The notes beneath the pieces are model-generated. The model did no database searches. It saw nothing but the letters and a program-made list of their open reading frames with translations, and was not told the origin of the DNA. A program made the translations under genes and the position numbers. Below, piece after piece: positions 1-13,700 of a stretch of DNA of 64,000 nucleotides (position 1 is the first letter of the stretch; each line of letters opens with the position of its first letter). Where the stretch lies: assembly GCA_003049465.1 (NCBI GenBank), contig PYSS01000032.1:1-64000 (forward strand), given 5' to 3'. The stretch is from Magnaporthiopsis rhizophila (taxonomy: Eukaryota; Ascomycota; Sordariomycetes; Magnaporthales; Magnaporthaceae).

Positions 1-58
<58 letters not shown>
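1..58. repeat. (GT)n dinucleotide microsatellite
   Basis: Uninterrupted GT repeat of 29 units that starts at the window edge, so its true length is unknown. It is a simple microsatellite and not a telomere: no TTAGGG units are present. Confidence 0.97.
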
Positions 59-61
<3 letters not shown>

Positions 62-3000
62 ATGGGGATTTGGGCCGTGGAGGAGGTGGCCTTGAACACT
101 AGAACGCCATGGGACGAGAGGTTAAGTGGTAGCAAGTCGACGGGAGCGCAAAAGAGGAAAGGAAGAGTGGCTGGGAGGGACCGTACTAGTGATGTCGGGA
201 GTGCTTTCCTCCGGGCCCTCTTCGGCTCGTTAGTTGCATCTCAACAGGGACTAGTTTCCTTGTTTTGCTTGCTTACCAAGTCGGTCGATAGCACGACCAA
301 GACGAACAAAAGGACGTTGGAAAGTTGCGCTAACCACGGCGACGACTTGTCAACGACAAAAGAGGTTAAGAACTTGGCTAGTGGCAGAGGAGGGGTGGGT
401 GTGTGAGAGAATGCATAGGCAAGCGGCATGATAGTCCGTCGGCAGGCCGTCTCTGCAATGCGGGGAGCGGATGAGGTGGCGGCTGGGGAGAAGGTAAAAA
501 AAGAAAACAGGAATCCAAACCTTGGCCAAACAGATTTCACAAACGGGAAGGCTAAATCGCAACCCCACAAAGGTTCGACCGAAAGAAGACAGAAAATAAA
601 AGCCACAAATCGTGCAGTCCCGAAATTTCAGCCCCCGGCCTGAGCCAGTGCTTGCAGACGGGCGAGGCAGACACCTATCCCTAGTGGCTGTGGCGTTTGC
701 AGCGTCCGGCGGTGTGAGCTGTTTATGCTGCGCACAAAGGCATGACTGATCAACTTCGGGACCAGTCAAGTGCCGCGATGTCGACCAGAGGCTAGACTAG
801 GCGTTAGTGGGAATGACAGAAAAAGGCTTTCCCCAATCCAGCCGCACGAAGCTACTGTATTATACCAAAGATTATCAACACATGGCAATGTGGCGCTCTG
901 CGGTTTGTCCTCCCGGACAGGCCGGGCGGACGCAGGGGGCTGTTGTCATCGGTGGCTTGCGGGACTCTTGGCGGATTCAGCCTAGCTATTTCGGTCTGTT
1001 TGTTATCAATGTAGGGGAACCAGAGAAAAAGAAAAAGAAACGTTCCTGAACCAACCGGATCGCGCAGGACCCGAGACCGCGGCCCTCTCTTGGCGTAGCA
1101 TCTACTGCACATACAAGTCACTCTGTTTCCGTCAGCAATGTTGACAAGCAACCGGCGGGCTTGGGCTAGCGATGCCAAACTCGGTAATGATGAGCGTGTT
1201 TGTTGTTATATGACAAGGCATGAGAATCTTTGATGGGTATCGTCCGACGGGGTAGCGGGCTGACCGCTGATATGCCAATCCCACATGCCGGCCGAACGAG
1301 GAGATATGGGCCGTGAACACTCCTCCGCGCCCAGGGGTGGTGGCAAGACTCAGCGAATACGATGAAAGCCTTGACGGAGAACAGCATCCACGATGTCACT
1401 CCGCCTGCGGGGACGGGACGATGGGACTGACGTGGTGACGGCGAACACATGCAGGCTAAAACCCGCTTCTCTCTGCCTCTGGCCGGTTGCACGTGTGAAT
1501 AGGATTCCGGTCGAGACCGTCGGCGGTCATGCTTGTCACTTTTTCTGATTCTCGTCCCGGAGCATGCGTCCATCTTCCTTCAAGTCCCTCGATGCTTTTT
1601 TCTCGGTCTAGATATAGTCAATGCCAAGGACTAGGGTCGAGAAACCGCGTGTATTTGTCAGAAAGAGGCAAATCGAACGGGCCAAGCACGTCCCAAGCTG
1701 ATAAGCATGCAACCATGAGGCCCCGGGACGCACATACGGGCGAGGGAGGGGGGTGGGGTTTCTTGCTTTCCAGCAGGACTGGTCCAGTCAAAACACGAGC
1801 ACAGGCTTAAGAGGATGTTGTAACATCCAAGGAGCCAGTCGGCCGTAGGACATGTGGCGATGGGGAAAGTCCCGTATCTCGTTTTCCCCGCCGCAGAGAA
1901 GCGGTAGGGCCATCGTGAGAGGACGACAAACGAGATATCCAGGATGGACTCCGTCAAAGGTCCAGAAATGACACATTATCGGCGGTGCGTGGAGCCCTGG
2001 CTTGTGATGGTCGTGCTCGGCCAAATCTGCCACAGGGTTGAGTCGTTCAAGTCTGGCTTCTTGGACAGTCTCTTAATCCATCGGAACACTGGAAGAGACG
2101 CGGGCTGCCGTCGACGGGACGGGAAGGCCTCTTCGCCACAGCCTTACGCCCATGGGGTTACTGTGTATCATGAAAACATGTCTCGATGGGCTTTCTCCGG
2201 GCTACGTCAAGTCTCCCCTCCAGCAATGACGGATATATCGGCAAGATAGAAACCATCCTGTGAGGGAGCTAGGACCCCGTGCGACGCGCAAGGAGGTCGG
2301 TACAGGTTGCAGGACAAGATGGATTCTGTGAAACAGGAGATGGTGCAAGGCCAGCAGCTGTCTGTCCGGATGTTTTTGCCGCGGCGTGCTGGCGTCCGTC
2401 TTGACAGCACCGGCCAGGTGGATTTAGTGCTGATGCACAACTTGCAGCAAGCAGTCGGTCCTTGGCTGTGCTGCTGCAGCTCGCCTAAAGTGCCAGTCCC
2501 TGTGAACCGGGCCTTTTGGCGATTCTGTAGCACCGTAGCAAGCACATGAGTCCAACACCACCGCCGCCTGCAGGCCGAGGTCGTTAAGAAACCCGTGAAC
2601 GGACCAAAGAAAGGCCGCAAAGGAGGGGGGTCAAGAGAGGCAGGGTGCTGGGAGGACAGAAGCAACAGCCAAGCATGGCTGGCACTAGCCAGCATATCGG
2701 GCGCTGCCGCAGGCGGAGCCAATGCGAAGATGGCGATAGAGCCGGCTGGGACGAGAGGAGAATGTGCCTGCACAAGAAAATGCGCACACCCCTCCCTGGC
2801 GCCATGGTTACCACAAACGGATTAAGCCTGAGTTCGGGAAGAAGGAGGAAAAAACGACAAACGGGAATCCGAGAGACAATCAGGGACAGTAAATCCCAAG
2901 GTGCACAAAAAAAGCATTAAAAATAAGAATGGCCCAATCAACTGTCACGATCTTGGATACGGCGCTGACCATCCGCACTGTTGGGTGAGAAAGCAGGTGG

Positions 3001-6000
3001 GTGAGTGGGTGGGAAGGAAGACCGGACGTCCGGCGCGCCGTTCCTGCCTTGCCTGCTGTCAGGGTGGGCGGGCCAACGGTCAAGACCACCGAAGTCGTAG
3101 ACAGGACGACCGTGATTTGTCCTCGGTCATCTGCTAAGCTAAGGGGATAAGAGTAAATGTAAGCGAGGGCCGGAAGGGAACTTGGGAGGATGAAGGAGCA
3201 GCGATAAGAAAAGGAATTCGGAAGATGGACGGAAAACAAGAAAAAAAAGAAGGGCGAAAGCTTGGCTGAGCCGGACAGTATAAGCTCGCTCCGGGTGGGA
3301 GTGTAGGATATCGATCTGCACAGGACTGCGATACGCCGTTCCCTGCCTGGAACTACCAGAACGCCACGCCAGACTGAATATGGACCAGGAGGTGTCACGA
3401 CCCGGAAATTGGTCTTTCCAACGACGCCTCCAAGCCCATTCCCCTTGGGATTTGGTGATGCAAACTCGGGCTATTTCTTTCGTGTCTTAGATGCATGCTG
3501 GGAAAGGATGGATTTCTCGATGGCCGCTTGGCTTATTCTCACCTCCCCGCCAGCCGCCGGCAGTGATATGCAAAACGCAAGGCGGCCGCAACGTTGTTTC
3601 TGATGTTTATGACAACGCCGTCTTCATGTCCGTGTGTTTGAAGTCAGCCCTCGGTCCCGATGTTGAAGCCTCAGATTGCTTCTTGCGGGGCAGAGCGCGC
3701 AGTACTTGCAGAGTCAGCCTAACGAGTGTGGCAGTGCGGAATGTGCAAGATGGGGAAACAACGCTAAAGCTAAAAATAAGCAGAGCAGACAAAGTCGATG
3801 CCATGCATTTAGCCGGGCGTGCAGGACAAGGCGGCGAGGCCCCGCAGCGCATCACCATCTGCAACCCTGGAGCTCCTAGACGCAACCATGTCCGGGATAT
3901 AACAGCCATGCCACGTCTGACGGTGGCAGGAGACGTTGTGCTGCGAAGCAGGGACCCGCGAAGGAATACTATGCCTGTCCCGGCAGCTCGGGCTTGATGA
4001 GGTCAGCATGTGTGGTTTTGTCTTTTTTTTTCTTTTTCTTTTTTCTTGCTTGGTCCTATTCCTTTCTCTTCTCACGTCGTTTCGTCACGGATGTGGGAAG
4101 GATGGATCAGGAAGGGTAGGGAGGGAATAATGCCAAGAAAAAAAAGGCCGCCGTCATGCAGGTCGTGCAGAGATTAGAGCGAAGAGGACGGCCCCCAGTC
4201 GAAACTGGACAGAGGGAGGTAGGGACAGCATGACGTGGCTCCGAGCACGTTCCCAAAGAAGCCTGCAGTCTCATGCTGTTCCTGATCAGAGGTGGACCGA
4301 CAGGGCATGGTTGAAACGAGAAGGACGTAAGAACGGAAGGCGGTAAGAAGGTAAAGAGGAACGAACGGATACAGGGGAACATGGTCTGAATGCTAGAAGG
4401 AACGGAAAGGCGGAAGCGCTACCTTGTTTCCCTTTTGCTTTGCCTGGAGCGAGTCCAAACCTTTGCTCATGGTAGGTAGAGTTGTCTGGTTGATACAGGT
4501 TGCGCCCTTATCAAATTGGCAAGGTGTGTGTGGAGCAACATCGGTATCATGGCGTTTAGTGTTCATCGTGATCGTTGATCCGGCTCGTCGATTCTCTCAG
4601 TCAGTTAGACACCTGCCAAAGAGGCTTGTCTGATGGCTGAAGATTCGCAAGGTCCAGACCCATGGGAGGCGGCTGGGGCAGTCGGAGAAGGGACGAGGTT
4701 ACTGAACTCGCGGTGAGCCACAAAAAGCAAAATCCTGTTTGTCAGATAGCGACAAAATTGTCCTGAAATGGGTATGCAACTACCGGGGAGCCCCAGTGGT
4801 GGCGACCCCAATCCCTCCCGAACAGGATGCCTTCTCCCTGCCCGCTCCGGGTCATGACAACACGGAAGGATTGCCGTGGCCGGGGCTCACGTCTACTTCA
4901 CCTGTAGTCAGATTTTCTCAATACAGGCATATCTCGGCAGAAAAGTCTAGACCCAACCGCTGGGCCTCCTGCTTGAGCGTGGCAAAGACGCACACGTCGG
5001 CCTGCGCCCTGAAATAAACAATCTTGGCGGGCTTATTTCCGGCATCTCTCCTTCGCAGAGAATTGCGTCTCAAGTCGAGGAATCTATTCCTTTGGGAACC
5101 CGATCGGCGCTCTGTGATGCGAGTTCTGTGCTGATGACTGTACCGGTCGGTCTTGGTCCTTCCTATGCGGTCTCAGGTCAGAGTGCGTCGGCTGAGCTGT
5201 CAGGGGAAAATGCAACCTCGTGTGCCTGGGAATTTTTTTTTTCACACGATCAACGCCAGTATGCACAAGCCTTTTGTCCCTACGGCAGGCGGCAGGGCAG
5301 GAGCAGCACTGACTGCGTCACTTGCAAGGTTTAGAATGGTAGGTGGCGGCTGCCATGATTCGGGCCTTTGCATCAGGCAAACGAAGGGGGCGTGTTGATA
5401 GCGATAGTCGCCTCGTACCTGCCCGCACCCGACAAGACTACCTACCTAGTTGCTTCCATGGACAGGAACGGTCAATCCTGAAGCAGGCGCGACACAGAAA
5501 GGATGGGTGGAGCCCGCACCGGACAGGCAAAAGCTCGCCGGGTTGTACTTCCAAGGTATCGTTCCGCGATCCCGCCTGCACTGTAAGCCTAGCCCTATCG
5601 GCGGGGGACTGGGGCGCAACATTGCTCCGACCTGTGACTTGTCGCCTTCTGGCTGTGCCTGGCATCTTCTTTGGACGGCTCGGTTGCTCGTATCACCCCC
5701 GCGCTTTTCTTTGTTCCCCGAGTGAGGCTCCGGCCGGTCAGCTCTTGGCCAGCCACGCCTTTCCGTTTTGGGTGCTAGCGTAAGGAGCTAAAAACTGCCC
5801 CCAGATGACCGCCTCCCGTTGTCTCTCCGAGATGGAGTCGAGCGCCTTCCATTGTGCTCCCATTCCAATCCCCCAGGCCGCCCACAAACAATCACTCTGG
5901 ATCAAGCCGGGCTGCGATATTGGCAGTCGATGGCATCATCGCTCCCACGCTTTCTGCGGCTAAATCTCCACACCATTGGCCGACATGCCTGCCCTGGATC

Positions 6001-7241
6001 GAGGGCTACCTTGGAGCGGGTGTCGCTCACTGGGGTCTCATTTCCCATCCGCTGATGGGCTTGGGGAACTCCGGCCGGACAAGCACCACGCGATCCCCAA
6101 TGCGGGATTAGGCTCTGGACCGACCGCAAGGGCCAGCCAAGCCGGCAGCTCTGGACGATACGATACGTACTCGTCCAGTGACGACAGCGCTCGTTGCCGC
6201 CCTGCCGCTGCCGACCCCTCGCTCCCTGCTATGAGCCTGAGCTCGGTGCCGCTACTTGGGGCTGTACCTCGTGGGCCCCCAAGTACTCGTATTGGGCACC
6301 TGTTTCAGTGCGCACAGCCAGCTGCAGCAGCAGCGGCGGCACCATCAGCGCCAGAAACAGCATCCGCCGTAGCGGTGGCTGGGAGAGTGCTCCATGGGCT
6401 GGCCGTCATCCTGCTCGATGGTGCCGAGCCGCCATCCCATCTCGTCCCCGCCATCGAGCCTGTTCGACAGTGCTGAAACAATAATACAGGCGGCCGGTAG
6501 GCGCTTGGCTGCCCTTCCGGCCCCAGACTCCAGCGTGCTCTTGGTTTCAGGCCCTGCCTTCGGTCCCCGCGCTTCCCTGCTGGGGAAAACCCAGGAAACG
6601 CGTCGTCCCACGCCGTGTGGTGATGAGCCGGCCTGTCTGCCAGGCCCGGTACTGCTGCGGTGGCACACACCTCTCAGCCTGGGCGGCGGGTGTGCCCTGC
6701 ATGCCATGTCCATCCTGTCTGCCCGTGTGTGGGACAGTCCCGACGGCCCTCGGTCCACGCACAATATCTGCTGACACGATATCATGGCGCGGAGAGGATG
6801 GGGGCTGCCTGGGACCGGGCTTGGTCACCGCCAACCACTGGTGCCAGCCGCCCTCTCACACCGATATCTCCCTGTCTCGCCGGCTTGGAATTTTTGGTCA
6901 TGGCTGTGTCTCTGGGGACCGTTGCGCCCCGCTCGCCCCTGCTGGGGCTTGGCTGTACCTCCGGAGTGCCAAGGTTGAATCTGGCTCAGCTGCTGGAGTC
7001 CCCCGGGGGGTGCCGCGCCATCCCCGAGGGAAGGATGTCGGTAATGGGTAAATGCCATCCCCAGGTGGATGGGCCGAGTGGCTGCCGTGCAATCGACTGG
7101 GGGACGTGTCCGAATGAGGCAGGCGGATGATTATCCTTCATGGCGCTCGGTCACCGAAGCTCCACAAACACCGAGCCACGCTGCTCCCACCAAGAGGGTG
7201 ACTAGAGGCAAGACAGGGCGAAAAAAAAAAAATATGAATAA

Positions 7242-7288
<47 letters not shown>

Positions 7289-7592
7289 ACAGACACAGTC
7301 AAGACGGGGCGTCGACGGTTGGAGAGATGAGGGGCGTGTCTCTACCAAATGCCTGGCCCGTGCCCCCTTGCCCTCAGATCGTCGCCAAGATGTTCCTACA
7401 CGCCCTTCTGATCCCATCCCATCTCTCACACACCCTCGTCTTGGTGGTGCTTGTCCAGGGACGGGCAGGCCCCACTTGCTTTGGGCGTGGACGCAGGTGG
7501 TTAGATAGCATCGAGACGATATGACATCTCGGATGGTATTTTTGGCCCACCCTGACCCAGGTCGCCGACCCATTCCAAGACTCTCATACAGA
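59..7592. other. Gene-free region upstream of the polyketide synthase
   Basis: I see no convincing gene here on either strand. Open frames are short, overlap in several frames, lack recognisable motifs and often start with GTG or TTG. The part from about 5.3 to 7.2 kb is GC-rich and gives several overlapping frames of 90-160 codons, none reading like a known fungal protein. A poly-A tract at 7245-7287 is the only strong sequence feature. The last few hundred bases before 7593 are the likely promoter of the synthase. Confidence 0.7.
7245..7287. repeat. Poly-A tract (43 nt)
   Basis: A run of 43 A residues, preceded by a shorter A run at 7221-7232, lies about 305 bp upstream of the TATA box of the polyketide synthase. 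Long A tracts exclude nucleosomes, so it may help keep the promoter open, but this is inference. Its length is also liable to sequencing error. Confidence 0.95.
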
Positions 7593-7600
7593 TATATAAG
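7593..7600 (+). promoter_or_regulatory. Probable TATA box of the polyketide synthase
   Basis: TATATAAG lies 110 bp upstream of the start codon at 7711. A TATA box here would place transcription start near 7625-7635 and give a leader of roughly 80 bp, normal for a fungal gene. The start codon context is CACAATGG, with A at -3 and G at +4. Confidence 0.6.
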
Positions 7601-7710
7601 CTTCGTCGACGCTTCTCACCAGGGGCTGTTGGGTTCAGTGGTTAGCACCCATCCGAGGTTCACCACCACACATCCACTAAAGAGAGAATACAGCAAATTC
7701 ATCCCTCACA

Positions 7711-10700
7711 ATGGAGAAGCTGCTGGTGTTCCTTCTCTTCGGAGACCAGTCTCTCGACACCCACGGCTTCCTCGCCGACTTCTACCGACGCGAGGACCAG
7801 GGCATCCTGGCCAAGGCCTTCCTCGACCAGGCTGGCGAGGCTCTGAGAGCCGAGGTCGACCGACTACCCAGGCTGGAGCGGTCAAAGCTGCCCATCTTTC
7901 GCAACCTGCGCCAACTCAACGAGCGCTATCACTCCCACGCCACCAAGCATTCGGGCATCGACAGCGCCCTCCTCGCTCTTTCACAGCTTGTGGACTACAT
8001 TGAGTGAGTTCCAACCGCCCCAGCCCAACGCGTCTACATGCGGCTACACGCACGTAGGGACGATGCGCGTGTGACGGTGCAGAGGCACGACTTGTCGGGC
8101 CAGCCTTGCTAATCGTGGTCGTTCCCGGCGCGTAAAATAGCCACGCGGAGAAGCACTATGAAGATGTTACGCAACACGAGAACACCCACCTTGTTGGCTT
8201 GTGCTCGGGTCTGTTCGCAGCCTCGGCCATCGCCTGCACAACATCAGTGTCCAGCCTTGTCCCGCTGGCCGTCCAGACCGTCCTGATGGCATTCAGGACC
8301 GGCTCACAAGTGGCTGCTCTGGCCGAGAGGTTGGAGCCCACCACAGACCGCTCAGAAAGCTGGACTTACATCGTCCCGGGCCTCACTGAGGAGGCTGCCG
8401 AGGCGGAGATTTCAGAGTTCCACAGGTCACAGGTAAGCAAGAAGCAAGACGTCACGTGCTCGCCCGATACTATGCTGCTATCCCGAACATTGCCTGTTCT
8501 CGCATGCTAAGCATCGTCGTACAAACAGGGCATCTCGCCAGCCAGTCGGGCTTGGGTAAGCGCCACGTCGACGGCAAACTGTGCCATTTCGGGCCCGCCA
8601 TCGACGCTGAAGGCGTTCCGCGCTGCATCCACGTACGCCTCCAAGGCAACATCCATCCCGGTTTATGGCCCGTACCACGCAGCACATCTCCACCGGCCAA
8701 GCGATGTCGAGAGCATCCTGCAGCTCGACAGCCCTGCCGTGGTCGATGCCTTTGTGAACACGAAGCCGCGGTCCAAGGTCATGTCATGCGAGAGCGGCAC
8801 CTGGCTCGATGTCTCGAGCACCAGGGCACTCTTCGCTTCAGTCGTTACCGAGATCCTCACCCAGCCTCTCCGTTTCCGCAAGGTCCTCGACGGCTGCCTG
8901 CAACAGGCCCGCGGGTTCACGGGCAAGTCGTCCCTGATCATCCCCTTCGGACCCACCCAGCATGCCGCCACACTCGCCAACCTGCTCAAGGCGGAGACAA
9001 ACCTTGACGTCACCTTGCGCCAGGCCGCGCAGATATCGAGGGAGAGCCAGGCGCCCATTGGCAACCACGGTTCGACTGGCCGGTGCAAGCTTGCCATTGT
9101 AGGCATGGCTGGCGTCTTCCCCGACGCGGCAGACCACGAGAAGCTGTGGGAGCTGCTGTGCAAGGGCCTCGACGTGCACCGAGAGGTGCCCCCAGACCGG
9201 TTCCCTGTGGCTACGCATGTCGACCCCACCGGCAAGGCCGTCAACACTAGCCACACGCCCTACGGCTGCTGGATCGAGAACCCGGGCATGTTCGACCCTC
9301 GCTTCTTCAACATGTCGCCCCGTGAGGCCTTCCAGACCGACCCCATGCAGAGGATGGCCCTCACGACTGCCTACAAGGCTCTGGAGATGAGCGGATACGT
9401 GCCCGACAGGACGCCGTCGACGCGGCTGGACCGTATCGGCACCTTCTATGGTCAGACCTCGGACGACTGGCGTGAGATCAACGCGGCGCAGACGGTCGAC
9501 ACCTACTACATCACGGGTGGTGTCCGCGCCTTCGGTCCCGGCAGGATCAACTACCACTTCGGTTTCAGCGGCCCGAGTCTCAACATCGACACGGCCTGCT
9601 CGTCTAGTGCTGCGGCCATGAACGTTGCCTGCTCGTCCCTCTGGGCCCGCGACTGTGATACGGCGATTGTCGGTGGTCTGTCCTGCATGACCAACTCCGA
9701 CATCTTCGCCGGGTTGAGCCGTGGCCAGTTCCTCTCCAAGAAGGGCCCCTGCGCCACCTTCGACAACGAGGCCGATGGCTACTGCCGTGGTGACGGCTGC
9801 GCCTCGGTCATCGTCAAGAGGCTGGACGACGCCATCGCGGATAACGACCGCGTTCTGGCCGTCATCCTGGGCACTGCCACCAACCACTCGGCCGAGGCCA
9901 TCTCCATCACCCACCCCCATGGGCCCACCCAGTCCCGGCTCTCTTCTGCCATCCTCGACGAGGCTGGCGTGGACCCGCTCGATGTCGACTACGTTGAGAT
10001 GCACGGTACTGGCACCCAGGCCGGCGACGGGACCGAAATGGTTTCAGTCACGGACGTCTTTGCGCCCGCCAACAGGAAGCGGTCGGCTGATCGCCCGCTC
10101 TACCTCGGTGCGGTGAAGGCAAACCTGGGCCACGGTGAGGCCGCGTCTGGCATCACGGCCCTGTGCAAGGTGCTGCTGATGCTCCAGAACAACGCGATCC
10201 CGCCGCACGTCGGCATCAAGAAGGGATCCGTTATCAACAAGTCCTTCCCCAAGGATCTGTCGGAGCGCAACGTCAACATCGCCTTCCACATGACGCCCTT
10301 CAAGAGGCGGGACGGCAAGCTGCGGCGCGTCTTCATCAACAACTTCAGCGCCGCTGGCGGCAACACTGGCCTGCTGCTCGAGGACGCTCCCGTCCTGCCG
10401 CCGGCAACACCGGACCCGCGCAGCGTCCACGTCGTCACCATCACGGGCAAGTCCAAGACGTCCATGCTCAGCAACGCCGAGCGCATGGTGGCGTGGATCG
10501 ACAAGCACCCCGACACCCCGCTGTCGCACCTGGCCTACACCACCACGGCCCGGCGCCAGCAGCACTACTGGCGCATGAACGTCGCGGCGAGTGACCTGGC
10601 CGAGGCCCAGCAGCTTCTGCGCGGCCGCCTCCAGGAGAACTTTGTCCCCGTTCCGTCGCAGCAGCCCCAGGTTGCCTTCCTGTTCACCGGGCAGGGCTCG

Positions 10701-13700
10701 CACTACGCCGGCCTCGGCAAGGAGCTGTACGCGAACCACTCGGTGTTCCACCAGAGCATCAACGAGTTCGACCACATCGCCCAGATCCACGGCTTCCCTT
10801 CGTTCATGCCGCTCATTGACGGCAGCGAGCCGGACGTGTCCAAGCTGTCCCCTGTTGTGGTCCAGCTCGGCCTGGCCTGCTTCGAGATGGCCCTTGCCCG
10901 CCTCTGGATGTCGTGGGATGTCAAGCCCTCGGTCGTCCTCGGCCACAGCCTGGGCGAGTATGCCGCGCTGAACGTGGCTGGTGTCCTGTCCGCTAGCGAC
11001 ACCATCTACCTGGTCGGCGTTCGCGCGCAGCTCCTCGTCGAGAAGTGCACTGCCGGCACCCACGCCATGCTGGCCGTCCAGGGCACCGTCTCTGCCGTCC
11101 AGGATGCCCTCGGCGACAAGGCTGCCACCACCAACGTGGCTTGCATCAACGGCCCGCGCGAGACCGTTCTCAGCGGTGAGGCGGCCGAGATCGCCGAGAT
11201 CGCTCAGCAGCTGACGGCTGCCGGCTTCAAGTGCACGCAGCTCAAGGTGCCCTTCGCCTTCCACTCGGCCCAGGTCGAGCCCATCCTGGACGAGTTTGAG
11301 AAGCTGGCGCGCTCGGTGCGCTTCAGCCTGCCCAAGGTGCCCGTCATCTCACCCCTGCTGGGCAAGCTCGTCGAGAACGAGCCCATCAACGCCAAGTACC
11401 TGCGCGACCACGCTCGCGAGGCCGTCAACTTCCTCGGCGGACTGGTCTCTGCCCAGCAGTCCTCCACCATCGACGACACGACGCTCTGGATCGAGGTCGG
11501 TCCTCACCCCGTCTGCTCAAACATGGTCAAGGCCGCCTTTGGCGCCTCAACGGTTGCCGTCCCGACCCTTCGCCGCGGCGAGCCGTCGCTGTACAAGACG
11601 CTCAGCACGAGCCTGTGCACACTCCACACCGCCGGGCTCAAGATCGACTGGAACGAGTACCACAACGACTTCATCCCGTCCGTCCGCAACCTTGACACGC
11701 CGGCCTACGCCTTCGACGAGAAGAACTACTGGATCCAGTACGAAGGCGACTGGAGCATCACCAAGAACCGGGGCGCCAAGGCTCTGCCCCCGCCCACCGT
11801 GGCGAAGCCCAAGCTGGAGACGACGACCGTCCACAAGGTGCTCCGCGAGGAGGTCAAGGGCGACATCTCCATCGTCGAGATCGAGACCAACCTGTCCCGG
11901 GAGGACATCCGCGGTGTTGTGACTGGCCATCTGGTCAACGGTGCCCCCCTCTGCCCTTCGTCTCTGTACGGCGACATGGCCATCACCGTCTGCGACTACG
12001 CCTACAAGCTGGTCAAGCCCGACGTCCAGAACCTCGGTGTCAACGTCAGCCGCATGGAGGTGCCCAAGACCCTCATCTTCGATGAGAACCTCGAGGCCCA
12101 TATCCTGAGGATGACCGCCACCGTGAACACGGCGACCAACAGCGCCGAGCTGGTCTACCACACCGGCGAGGGTGCCAAGCGCATCGACCACGCCAACTGC
12201 AAGGTCTTCTTTGGCAACACCGAGGATTGGCAGGGCGAGTTCGACCGCGTCTCGTACCTGATCAAGTCGCGCATCGACAGCCTGATCGCGGCCGAGAAGG
12301 AGGGTAAGGCCTCCAAGATCGGCCGCGGGCTGGCCTACAAACTGTTCTGCGCCCTGGTCGACTACAACCCCCGCTACCGCGGGATGGAAGAGGTGACGCT
12401 CGACAGCGACACGTGCGAGGCCACGGCCAAGGTCAAGTTCCAGACGTCGGAGAAGGACGGCAAGTTCGTCTTCAGCCCTTACTGGATCGACAGCCTGTGC
12501 CACATCTCGGGCTTCATCGTCAACGGCACCGACGCCATCGACTCGCGCGACCAGGTCTTCATCTCGCACGGCTGGGGCGCCTTCAAGTTTACCGAGATGC
12601 CCGTCGCCACCAAGGAGTACCGCAGCTACGTCCGGATGCAGCCCGTCAGGGGCTCCAAGGTGTACGCCGGCGACGTCTACGTCTACGACGGCGACAAGAT
12701 CATCGGCATGTGCGGCGACCTGAAGTTCCAGTGCATCCCGCGCAAGGTCCTCAACATGATGATGCCTCCCCGCGGCGCTGCCGCTATTGGCGCTCCTACT
12801 GCCCGCCCCATGGCCGCCGCCCCAGCCCGCCCTGCCGCCGCGGCTCCCAAGACTCCCACCAAGAAGACCAAGGGTGTCACGCCCAAGAACATCGCAAAGG
12901 TCAACCAGAAGCTCGTCACGGTCGTCTCCCAGGTGCTTGACATCCTGGCCCAGGAGGTCGGTGTCAGCCACGACGAGCTGGCTGACAACATTGCCTTCAC
13001 AGACCTTGGCGTCGACTCACTGATGTCGCTCACCGTGAGCGGACGCATCCGCGAGGACATGGACCTCAACATTGACTCCCACGCCTTCGTTGATCATCCG
13101 ACCATTGGAGCCTTCAAGGATTTCCTGGCCCAGTTCGAGGGTCCCCCGGGTCCCTGCGAGGACAGCTCCAGCTCGGCATCGTCCGAGTCTGGCGACCTCG
13201 AGACCGACTCGGACGTCACCACGCCCGCCGACGAGAGCGAGACTGGCTCGCTCAAGGGTGACAAGATGGCGGCGGAGGCGTCCAACAACGACGTCCTTCG
13301 TGACACCGTCCGCAACACCATCGCCACGGAGATGGGCATGGACGTGGACGAGATCATCGCCGCCCCCGACCTGGCCAACCTCGGCATGGACTCGCTCATG
13401 AGCCTGCAGATCCTCGGCACGCTGCGCGAGCGCACCGGCATGGACATCTCGGCGGACCTGTTTGTCAACAACTCGTCGCTCAAGGATGTGGAGCGCGCCC
13501 TGGGCATCAACGCCGTCGCGCCCAAGCCCGCGGCCCAGCCCACCTCCTCTGCCAAGGCCCCCAAGGTCAAGGCCGAGAAGGTCAGGCCCCTGCCGCCGAC
13601 CACGGCCATCCCACCTTCACAGGTGACGGCGTCCATCGTCAAGCCGCCGCCGCCCAAGGAGATTGTGGACAACTACCCGCACCGCAAGGCCACGTCGGTG

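Noticed and set aside
8838..12971. Three long minus-strand open frames (388, 406 and 474 codons) opposite the polyketide synthase
   Set aside because: They mirror the GC-rich third positions of the sense gene, contain repetitive Gly/Arg/Asp/Leu-rich sequence and have no recognisable domain.
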